From an uncultured Selenomonas sp. (lineage in GTDB: Bacteria > Bacillota > Negativicutes > Selenomonadales > Selenomonadaceae): DNA of 64,000 nucleotides. Under the pieces are notes generated by a model. The model saw only the letters and a list, made by a program, of their open reading frames with translations, was not told where the DNA came from and ran no database searches. Position numbers and translations under genes: made by a program. Where the stretch lies: assembly GCA_934202005.1 (NCBI GenBank), contig CAKPXP010000003.1, positions 1 to 64,000 on the forward strand, given 5' to 3'. This document shows, piece by piece, positions 16,731-23,785 of this stretch (its first letter is position 1; each line of letters opens with the position of its first letter).

Positions 16731-17164
16731 TGAGAGCTGTCCTCACGCGCGTCAAGCAGGCGTCCGTCACCATCGAGGGAATGCAGACAGGCGCCATCGG
16801 CCAGGGATATCTCGTCCTGCTCGGCATCGGCCCGGAGGATACGCGGGAGACCGCGGAAAAGCTCGCGGAGAAAATCGTCCGCCTGCGCGTTTTCGAAGAC
16901 GAGGCGGGACGCATGAACCGAGACATCAGCGCTGCCTGCGGCAGTATCCTCGTCGTCTCGCAGTTCACGCTCTACGCCGATCTCAGGAGCCGTCGGCCTG
17001 GATTTTCCCACGCCGCCCCGCCGGAGCGCGCCGAGCCGCTGTACGAATACTTCCTCGCCTGTCTCAGCGATCTCGGCTTCCCGCCGGAGCATGGCAGCTT
17101 CGGTGCCGACATGCAAGTCGCCTCCGTCAACGACGGCCCGGTGACCTTGCTCCTCGAGATGTGA
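16730..17164 (+). CDS. dtd: D-aminoacyl-tRNA deacylase
   Basis: A 144-aa Dtd homodimeric proofreading enzyme that removes D-amino acids (and Gly from tRNA-Ala) from tRNA. It starts MRAVLTRVKQASVTIEG and contains the catalytic SQFTLYADLRSRRPGF (SQxT motif) and the C-terminal substrate motif SVNDGPVTLLLE. The length is standard. Its ATG shares one base with the leuA stop codon, so it is probably co-transcribed with leuA and subject to the same T-box. Confidence 0.95.
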   Translation: MRAVLTRVKQASVTIEGMQTGAIGQGYLVLLGIGPEDTRETAEKLAEKIVRLRVFEDEAGRMNRDISAACGSILVVSQFTLYADLRSRRPGFSHAAPPERAEPLYEYFLACLSDLGFPPEHGSFGADMQVASVNDGPVTLLLEM

Positions 17165-17178
17165 CATAGCAGATAAAA

Positions 17179-17219
17179 GACCTCATGCCACGGAAATCAG
17201 TGGTATGAGGTCTCTTTTT
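17179..17219. terminator. Terminator between dtd and the minus-strand cluster
   Basis: GACCTCATGCCAC pairs with GTGGTATGAGGTC, followed by TCTTTTT. The A-rich left flank makes it plausible on the minus strand too. In 17220-17359 nothing else was recognised. Confidence 0.8.
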
Positions 17220-17359
17220 GTCTGCATATTGTCTGCATGCGATCGCTTCCATGGGAACGCTGCAATCCTTGCGGCGATGGTTTTGGGCACGTGATGCACA
17301 TTATGATAGAAGTCACCATCTACATCAAGGTTTCTGTGTACGATGGGGAAGAAAGGCGG

Positions 17360-18175
17360 TCACTTTTTGCGGCTGTCTGCGTGTGCAGCAGCGCTCTTTC
17401 CCATATAGCGCAGATACGTTTCCTTCATCTCATCGCGCGTCTTGGTCGCGGGCCAGAGCTCGCCGAGCGCGCCCTCGCGCATGCCGGAGGCGAGGTGCTC
17501 GTAGAGGTCGGGAATCTCCGGCGAGAGCCGCGCGATGAGCTCCTTGACCTCCTGGCGGATTGTGTGCCCATCGTGCGGGCAGGGCGAGGGCACCGGTTTG
17601 AACCCATGATAGCGCACCGCCGCCCGCGTCTCGCTTTCGCGGAAATAGATCAGCGGGCGGATGACCTTGAGATCCGTGCGGTCGAGATACGTCACAGGCG
17701 TGAACGTCGTGAGCTGCCCGGAGTAGAGAAGACTCATGAGGAACGTCTCCACGGCGTCGTCATTGTGATGTGCGTAGGCGATCTTGTTCATGCCGTGCTT
17801 CTTCGCGTAGCGGTTCATCGCGCCACGGCGGAAAAAGGCGCAGGTATAGCAAGGCGTCTTACCGCCTTGCGCCTCAATCGCCCCCGCGATATCGACATCG
17901 ATGACATCGTAGGGAATCTCAAGTCCCGCGAGGAACGTGCGGATCCGCGCCGTATCGAACGGCGTATCCGGGAACATCGGATTGATGGTCAGCGCAGACA
18001 GGCGGAAGTCCTTCCTCAGCCGCTCGCGCAGGATGGCGAGCGCGTAGCAGAGGAAGATACTGTCCTTTCCGCCTGAGACGCCGATGAGGATATGATCGCC
18101 GTCCTCGATCATCTCGAACTCGACGACGGCGCGCATGAGTTTAGAGAAATATTGCTGGGGAATGTTGATTTTCAT
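17360..18175 (-). CDS. TtcA-like Fe-S tRNA sulfurtransferase (PP-loop ATPase)
   Basis: A 271-aa adenylating PP-loop enzyme with SGGKDS at residues 34-39. CYTC (C109, C112) and a third cysteine in PSPCP (C199) match the three-Cys pattern that binds a [4Fe-4S] cluster in TtcA-type 2-thiocytidine synthases. The AHHNDD segment after the CxxC is also family-like. The start at 18175 has GGGAGG upstream; longer N-terminal extensions have no support. It is the last gene of the nitrogenase-like/hyp array, 59 bp after the membrane-protein gene. Whether it modifies tRNA or serves the cluster's metal-sulfur chemistry is unknown. Confidence 0.8.
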   Translation of the reverse strand: MKINIPQQYFSKLMRAVVEFEMIEDGDHILIGVSGGKDSIFLCYALAILRERLRKDFRLSALTINPMFPDTPFDTARIRTFLAGLEIPYDVIDVDIAGAIEAQGGKTPCYTCAFFRRGAMNRYAKKHGMNKIAYAHHNDDAVETFLMSLLYSGQLTTFTPVTYLDRTDLKVIRPLIYFRESETRAAVRYHGFKPVPSPCPHDGHTIRQEVKELIARLSPEIPDLYEHLASGMREGALGELWPATKTRDEMKETYLRYMGKSAAAHADSRKK

Positions 18176-18234
18176 GAAAACCTCCCTGGGAACAAAGCAA
18201 ATGGCAGTTTTGTGATATTTGCGGTGTGCATATC

Positions 18235-18522
18235 TCATGAATGATTTCTTATTCTTTTCCAGACTAGCCAGAGGTGGCAGATGCAAAAAATACCGATGCC
18301 GAGGCAGATGAGGAGGATGGCGGCGGGCTGGGAGGCGCTTTGCCAGGAGGTGGCGCCGAAGGTGAGGGTGCCGCAGAGGTTGATGGCGAGGAGCCAGAGG
18401 AAGGCGCGCAGGCGGCGCTGGCGGCGCAGCAGGCCCGCGCGGTGCAGGCCGAGCGTGGCCATGCTGTAGCCGAAGGCCTGCCAGAGGGCGTAGAAGAATG
18501 TCTGGGCGATGGTGAAGAGCAT
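18235..18522 (-). CDS. Small membrane protein of the nitrogenase-like cluster
   Basis: A 95-aa protein of unknown function. Residues 1-25, 40-58 and 66-88 are hydrophobic, suggesting two or three membrane helices, with an arginine-rich loop (LLRRQRRLR) between the first two. GAAAGGA precedes the ATG, which sits 10 bp after the stop of the upstream component-1-like gene, so the two are almost certainly co-transcribed. No homologous family was recognised. Confidence 0.6.
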   Translation of the reverse strand: MLFTIAQTFFYALWQAFGYSMATLGLHRAGLLRRQRRLRAFLWLLAINLCGTLTFGATSWQSASQPAAILLICLGIGIFCICHLWLVWKRIRNHS

Positions 18523-18532
18523 AGGTTTCCTT

Positions 18533-19900
18533 TCAATCGTTTTGTAGAGGGACGTTCTGCTGGAGTTCCCGGAGGAGCGCGGAGAAGGCGTCGTCGTCGA
18601 GGAGGTCGCGCTGCTGCGCTTCGTAGATCCTGCCGGAGCAGGCGGTGTGGGGAAGCGGGAGGAATGGCAGATCCGGCGGGCAGAGGGCGCGGTACAGGGG
18701 ATCCGCGAGGAGTGCGGGGCTATGGGCGAGCTCCGCGGTGAGCGCTGTCTCAGTGGGAAATACGCAGGCGTCCGGCGGCAGGAGGCAGCGCTCGTGCGAG
18801 ACGGGCACGATGAGGCGCGCATGTCTGCCGCCTGCTGCCTGGAGCGCGGCGGCAAGGGAGGCGGCGAGAATGCTTTCGCCGACGATGCGGACGGCGGAGA
18901 CGCTGGAGCCGTCGCTGTCTGCGCGGAGGAGGGGAAGGAGGGCCTCCGGCCACATGTCTTCCCAGCTGCGCGCGGCGGATGGTCCCCGCAAAAGGGCGGC
19001 CTGCCGGAAATCGCTTGCGCCGGGCTCGGCGAAGGCAGCTGCGCGGACGCCCGTGGAAGCGTTTGCGCTGGCGCCGGACTGGGCGCGGCAGGAGGGATGG
19101 CGGGCGGTTTCGCGCAAGGCGGCGGCCAGTGGTGCTTTCAGCGGGCCGATGGGTGCGCCGATGACGTAGGGGATGCCGAAGCGCTCTTGGAGCACGCGCG
19201 CGGCGCCGAGGCCGCCGTAGGATACGACGAGGCTCGCGTCGGCTGCTGCAGCCGTGCAGAGTTCCTCATAGGTGCAGTCCATGGCCCAGCAGGATTGGAG
19301 CGTAGCGTCTGCTTGCGCGAGAAAGTCAGCGAGGGACTGACGCGTTCCCGCGAGGGGGAAGTCGAGCGGCGTGACGCCGAGCACGTTGACGCGCAGCCGA
19401 CTGCTCCCCGTGCGCGCGGAGCTTGGTGGAATCCGCCGCGCGATTTCCTCCAGCGCGAGGTAGATGCCGCGCTCGGCATCGTGCATGGAGTTCGTCGGCA
19501 GCGTGAAGCTCGGTACGCCGGTCGCGCGCTCGACCGCGCGCGCGATGGCCTGGAGGTCGGTCGCGATGAGGTAGGCGATCTGCGAGGGGATGAGGCAGAG
19601 GAAGCGGGGGCGTTCCGCCCGCACAGTCTCGATGAGGTTCGAGAGGAGGCGGTCATCGCGTCCGAGGATGGCGTCGTATTCGTTCATCGCGGAGATGAAG
19701 ATGAGGCTGTCCGTATCATACCAGCGCGGCTCGTCATGTGTGGTGTAGGTGGAGTTGCATCCGGATGGGTCGTGGATGACGACCATGCCGCCGAGCTCGA
19801 AGAGGGCGGAGCAGACGCCGAATGTGTCCGCGGAGTAGGTTGGCAGCAGGCAGCAGGCCTGGGCGCGCGCTTTTTGCGCGCTTTTTTTCATGAGAGACAT
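18533..19900 (-). CDS. Nitrogenase component-1-like protein, NifK/NifN-like (pair 2 beta)
   Basis: A 455-aa protein with the oxidoreductase/nitrogenase component-1 fold signature: an early CC (C16, C17), then GGMVVIHDPSGC (C48) where NifK has HGSQGC, and AILGRDD downstream. At the third usual ligand position (TTCMxEVIGDDL in NifK) it reads PSQIAYLIATDL, with Gln in place of Cys. It therefore keeps only part of a classical cluster-ligand set. It clearly resembles the protein at 26185-27285. GGGGAGG supports the start at 19900 (alternative ATG 19891). It overlaps its NifD-like partner by 13 bp. Confidence 0.75.
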   Translation of the reverse strand: MSLMKKSAQKARAQACCLLPTYSADTFGVCSALFELGGMVVIHDPSGCNSTYTTHDEPRWYDTDSLIFISAMNEYDAILGRDDRLLSNLIETVRAERPRFLCLIPSQIAYLIATDLQAIARAVERATGVPSFTLPTNSMHDAERGIYLALEEIARRIPPSSARTGSSRLRVNVLGVTPLDFPLAGTRQSLADFLAQADATLQSCWAMDCTYEELCTAAAADASLVVSYGGLGAARVLQERFGIPYVIGAPIGPLKAPLAAALRETARHPSCRAQSGASANASTGVRAAAFAEPGASDFRQAALLRGPSAARSWEDMWPEALLPLLRADSDGSSVSAVRIVGESILAASLAAALQAAGGRHARLIVPVSHERCLLPPDACVFPTETALTAELAHSPALLADPLYRALCPPDLPFLPLPHTACSGRIYEAQQRDLLDDDAFSALLRELQQNVPLQND

Positions 19901-21231
19901 GACGGACCTCCCCATCCCTTGCGGCGGATGATCTGCTCAGTGTCCTGCGGCAGCAGGGCGGCGCGGCTCATGGCGGCGGCGAGCCAGGAGATGGCCTCGA
20001 GGCCGTAGTGGCCGCCGCCCTCGACGGCGGGCAGGAAATAGCGCGTACCGGTGAAATAGGCGGCCTTCTGCCCCAGCGCGAGCAGTGGCGGCGCGCCGTC
20101 CGCCTGCGCGCGCGGCTTGCGGCGCATGGCGGGATGCTTCGTCGGATAGAGCAGGATGTCCGGTGCGTGGTGTTGGAGCCAGCGGAAGTTCGCCTCGTCT
20201 TCCCTGGCGATGGCATCGGCGTAGATCTCCGTGACATGGAAGCCGTGTGAGATGAGCAGGCGCGCGAGGCTCATGGGGAGGAAGGTGAACGTGAAGTCGA
20301 TGGCGATGGGCTGTGCGCCGATCTGCCCCCGGAGCGCGTCGAGCGCGAGCTCGCAGGCGGCAATGCGCGGGCGCAGATCCGGGCAGCTGCCGCCGAGGAA
20401 AGCGGCGAGCTGCGTGAGTGCGTCGCAGATCTCCTCGTAGCGCCAGACCTGTGGCAGGAAGAGCGCATCCTGGCCGAGGCACCGCAACATGTCGCGGGCC
20501 GCGACGTGCGTGAAGGGGTTCGTATAGAGGTTCGCGCTGGCTTCGCCCATGCGCAGGAAATCGTCGTAGCTATGGCACTCCGTGAGGTCGAGGAGCTCGC
20601 GGCCGCAGGCGTGTGCGAGTTCTTTGATATCGCTCTTGGCCGTGAGGGCGAGGTTGCTGCCGATGAGATTGACGAGACGGCGGTTCTTTTCCCTGCCGGA
20701 GGGGAGCAGGCGGTAGATCTCGCGTCGCTCGCGTTCCTCCGGCGTGAGGCTTTTCGTCTGACGGATGGGATCCATGACGCATTCGGCAAAGGCGACGCTG
20801 GGGAAGCGCTCGCGCAGCGTCTGGTAGACGTAGCGGAGGTTGCAGCCGAGGAAATGGTGCACGCAGGCCGTGAAGACGAGGACGGCGCGCGGCAGACGCG
20901 GCAGGCGGCGGAGGATGTCCGTGATGCCCTCGATAAGGAACGTCTCATGGTCCGTGCGGTAGAGGTCGTCCTCGCGGAGCTCGAGCGCGGAGAAGCGGCG
21001 GCGGTAGGCGTCTCCCATCTCCGCCGCAGTCAGCACGACGCCGCGCAGGCAGCCGGCCGCGCAGATGTAGATCTGGTGAGACTCCGGCAGGAGCATGCCC
21101 GTGTGGACGATGTTCCAGGTGCCGCGCGCGGCGGGGGAGTACTCGAGTCCCGGCGCGAAGGGCGCGGGATAGGCGGCCTCCGCGATGGGGAGGGCAGGGA
21201 GGTTCTTTGGCGGCTGGATGTGTTGGAGCAT
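19888..21231 (-). CDS. Nitrogenase component-1-like protein, NifD/NifE-like (pair 2 alpha)
   Basis: A 447-aa component-1-like protein. Candidate cluster ligands are C57 and C61 (IYICAAGCLRG) and C123 with C130 (FTACVHHFLGC), the latter aligning with the STCxxxxIGDD element of NifD/NifE. A further ~300 residues of alternating Rossmann-like strands follow. It is homologous to the 27282-28604 protein, so the cluster holds two alpha-type chains. ATG 21231 has AGAGGATGA upstream. The reading frame runs open further 5' but without a good start. The substrate is unknown; no homocitrate or FeMo-co signature could be confirmed. Confidence 0.75.
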   Translation of the reverse strand: MLQHIQPPKNLPALPIAEAAYPAPFAPGLEYSPAARGTWNIVHTGMLLPESHQIYICAAGCLRGVVLTAAEMGDAYRRRFSALELREDDLYRTDHETFLIEGITDILRRLPRLPRAVLVFTACVHHFLGCNLRYVYQTLRERFPSVAFAECVMDPIRQTKSLTPEERERREIYRLLPSGREKNRRLVNLIGSNLALTAKSDIKELAHACGRELLDLTECHSYDDFLRMGEASANLYTNPFTHVAARDMLRCLGQDALFLPQVWRYEEICDALTQLAAFLGGSCPDLRPRIAACELALDALRGQIGAQPIAIDFTFTFLPMSLARLLISHGFHVTEIYADAIAREDEANFRWLQHHAPDILLYPTKHPAMRRKPRAQADGAPPLLALGQKAAYFTGTRYFLPAVEGGGHYGLEAISWLAAAMSRAALLPQDTEQIIRRKGWGGPSCLS

Positions 21232-21352
21232 GAAATCATCCTCTTGACTGGTGGAGACATCGCCAATCCTGCGCGTCTGTTCGTTTGGAGGGGAAGACGT
21301 GCAGAATCGGCAGTGAGAATTGCGGCGGCTGCATGGCAGGGGGAGTGTAGGT

Positions 21353-21385
21353 CGCACGCTGTGATACGTGCGCGCGCAGCGTGCG
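21353..21385 (-). terminator. Hairpin directly after hypE
   Basis: CGCACGCTG (21353-21361) pairs perfectly with CAGCGTGCG (21377-21385), starting at the base after the hypE stop. It lacks a U-tract in the direction of transcription, so it is more likely a 3'-end stabiliser or attenuator in the 154-bp gap before the second component-1 pair. Confidence 0.4.
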
Positions 21386-22402
21386 TCAGCAGATGCGGGG
21401 CAGGAGCTCGCCGCTCGGCGGCGGCAGGAGGACGGTCGTGCCGAGCTCGGTGGTGAGGCTAACCCGGCCGGCAGGCGCGGCGGCAACCCGGCCGATACGC
21501 GCGGCGCTCGCGCCGTCCGCGGTCTGGTGCAGAGCATCCAGGACGCTCGCGGTTGCCTCAGGCGTGCAAAAGAGCACGAGACGGCCCTCGCAGGCGAGGT
21601 AGAGCGGATTGAGGCCGAGCAGTCCCGTGAGGCCGCGCACGGCGGGCGCACAGGGGATGGCCGTCTCTGTGAGCTCGATGCTGACGCCGCTCTCCCGCGC
21701 AATCTCATAGAGCACGGTGCCGACGCCGCCGCGTGTGGCATCGCGGATGGTGTGGATGACGTCTTTCTGCGGCAGCGCGGCGAAGAGTGCCGCGACCATC
21801 GGCCAGAGCGGCGCGCAGTCGCTCGTGATCGCGGCGTCGATGCCGTAGCTGCCGCGCGCGAGCAGTATGGCGCTGCCGTGGCGGCCGACGTCGCCCGTCA
21901 CGATGATGTCATCGCCGGGCCGCGCGAGTGCGCCGCCCGTCCTGACGCCCGGCAGGAGCTCGCCGACGCCCGTCGTCGTGATGAAGAGGCCGTCCACCTG
22001 GCCGCGGCCGGCGACCTTCGTGTCGCCCGCGACGATGGTGACGCCTGTTGCTTTCGCTGTTTCCCCCATAGAGGCGGCGATGGCATCGAGGTCGTGCAGG
22101 GAGAAGCCCTCCTCAATCTGGAAGGCGCAGGTGAGATAGCGCGGCCGCGCGCCCATGCAGGCGAGGTCGTTGACCGTGCCGCAGATGGAGAGCTTGCCGA
22201 TGTTGCCGCCGGGGAACTGCCACGGCGAGACGATGAAGCCGTCCGTCGTCATGGCGATGCGTTTGCCGTCGAGCGAGAGGATGGCGGCGTCGTCCGCCGT
22301 GAGGTCGGGATTCTTGAAATGGCGGGCAAAGAGGCGCTCGATGAGCGCGGCGGTCTGCTGACCGCCGGCGCCATGCGCGAGCGTGATGCGTTCGTTATCC
22401 AT
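21386..22402 (-). CDS. hypE: HypE, cyanide-ligand synthesis protein
   Basis: A 338-aa PurM/AIR-synthase-like protein that dehydrates a thiocarbamoylated C-terminal Cys to thiocyanate, the source of CN ligands for iron. It begins ITLAHGAGGQQTAALIERLF, contains TTDGFIVSPWQFPGGNIGKL and VAGDTKVAGRG (ATP site), and ends exactly in PRIC, the obligatory terminal cysteine. ATG 22402 overlaps the hypD stop by 8 bp with GAAAGGAAG-type spacing upstream. It works with HypF, which carbamoylates it. Confidence 0.96.
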   Translation of the reverse strand: MDNERITLAHGAGGQQTAALIERLFARHFKNPDLTADDAAILSLDGKRIAMTTDGFIVSPWQFPGGNIGKLSICGTVNDLACMGARPRYLTCAFQIEEGFSLHDLDAIAASMGETAKATGVTIVAGDTKVAGRGQVDGLFITTTGVGELLPGVRTGGALARPGDDIIVTGDVGRHGSAILLARGSYGIDAAITSDCAPLWPMVAALFAALPQKDVIHTIRDATRGGVGTVLYEIARESGVSIELTETAIPCAPAVRGLTGLLGLNPLYLACEGRLVLFCTPEATASVLDALHQTADGASAARIGRVAAAPAGRVSLTTELGTTVLLPPPSGELLPRIC

Positions 22403-23492
22403 GGAGGTCTTCCTTTCCTGAGGATGCGGCACTTGTGCCGCGGTACTGGTACCAGGCGGCGCAGGTGCCCTCGCGCGAGACCATGCAGGCGCCGACCGGG
22501 TGCTCCGGCGTGCAGGTTTTGCCGTAGAGCGGACAGTCGGCGGGCGTGCAGGCGCCGCGCAGGATGTCGCCGCAGCGGCAGGCAGGGTTGGTGCGGCCCT
22601 CCTGCAGCGGGATGGTATAGCGCCTGCGTGCGTCGAACTCCGCGTAGGCCGGCGCGGGCACGAGGCCGCTCTGCGGCAGGACACCGAGGCCGCGCCACTC
22701 GGCGTCGACGGGTGTGAAATATGTCTCGAGCAGCTGGCGTGCGGCCGGGCTGCCCTCCTCTGTCACGACGCGCGGATAACAGTTGACGAAAAAGGGCGCC
22801 GCGCTGCTCCGGCGGAGGATGACGGCGAGTGCCGTGAGCAGCTCGCTTGCCGTAAAGCCCGCGACGACGCCGCTGATGCCGCGTGACGTGAGCGCGCGCG
22901 GCACGCGCGCCCCCGTGATGGCGCAGACGTGACCAGGGTAGAGATAGGCATCGCAGCTATCACGCATCGCGAGATAGGCGGCATCCATGGTCTTGTTGGC
23001 AGCGAGCAGGGAGAAATTCGTCAGCGCTTGCGCGGCGGCTTTCTTGATGGCGAGGGCGCTTGCTGGCGTCGTTGTCTCGAAGCCCACGGAGAGGAAGACG
23101 ACCTCTTCCGCAGGATGGGCCGCGGCATAGGCGACGGCGTCGAGCGGCGTGTAGACAATCTCGACGCGCGCGCCCTGGCTGCGCGCGTCGGCGAGGCTCC
23201 CTGCCGTGCCAGGGACGCGCAGGAGGTCGCCGAAAGTACAGAGCGTGACGCCGCATTCCCGCGCGAGATAGCAGGCCTCGTCGATGAAGGAGACAGGCGT
23301 CACGCAGACGGGGCAGCCGGGACCGGAGATAAGCTCGATGCCGGGCGGCAGGAGCGCGCGCAGGCCGAGGCGGAAAATCTCATGCGTATGCGTGCCGCAG
23401 ACTTCCATGATGCGCAGACGCGGCCCGCGGTAGGAGGTGACGATCTCGCGCGCGGCATCTCGCGCGCGGCGCGCCTGTGCGGCCGCGCTCAT
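22395..23492 (-). CDS. hypD: HypD, Fe(CN)2CO assembly scaffold
   Basis: A 365-aa [4Fe-4S] protein on which, with HypC, the Fe(CN)2CO unit is built. Key motifs are MEVCGTHTHEIFR (active-site Cys) and ISGPGCPVCVTP, then GFETTTPA and the C-terminal cluster cysteines (CRCGDILRG...CPLYGKTC). The start at 23492 overlaps the hypC stop by 4 bp (ATGA arrangement), so HypC and HypD are translationally coupled, which fits their 1:1 complex. Confidence 0.96.
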   Translation of the reverse strand: MSAAAQARRARDAAREIVTSYRGPRLRIMEVCGTHTHEIFRLGLRALLPPGIELISGPGCPVCVTPVSFIDEACYLARECGVTLCTFGDLLRVPGTAGSLADARSQGARVEIVYTPLDAVAYAAAHPAEEVVFLSVGFETTTPASALAIKKAAAQALTNFSLLAANKTMDAAYLAMRDSCDAYLYPGHVCAITGARVPRALTSRGISGVVAGFTASELLTALAVILRRSSAAPFFVNCYPRVVTEEGSPAARQLLETYFTPVDAEWRGLGVLPQSGLVPAPAYAEFDARRRYTIPLQEGRTNPACRCGDILRGACTPADCPLYGKTCTPEHPVGACMVSREGTCAAWYQYRGTSAASSGKEDLHG

Positions 23493-23716
23493 CGCTGGCC
23501 TCCGTCGGAGGCGGTGTCCGCGAGGAGGGCCGCGGATTCCGCCTCATCGTCCGAGGTGATCTTCGCGATGGCAAGCCCTGCGTGCACCATCACATAATCA
23601 CCGGGATCGAGCGCAGCGAGCAGTTCCGCGGACACCTCGCGGCGCGCGCCAGAGGCATCGACGATCGCCGTTCCGTGCGCGACGCTGACGACCTTTGCTG
23701 GGATTCCGACACACAT
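23489..23716 (-). CDS. hypC: HypC, iron-carrier chaperone
   Basis: A 75-aa HypC/HupF-family chaperone starting MCVGIPAKV, in which the N-terminal Cys2 binds the Fe(CN)2CO group. The central LDPGDYVMVHAGLAIAKI is the family's OB-like core. It overlaps hypD by 4 bp and lies 69 bp after hypF. Normally HypC delivers iron to a [NiFe]-hydrogenase large subunit, but no such subunit is encoded in this window. Confidence 0.95.
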   Translation of the reverse strand: MCVGIPAKVVSVAHGTAIVDASGARREVSAELLAALDPGDYVMVHAGLAIAKITSDDEAESAALLADTASDGGQR

Positions 23717-23785
23717 GAAATCACACTTCTTTCTTATATTATTACACAGATAACCATGACAGCACCGGCGCGTGGAGTGGGCGGC

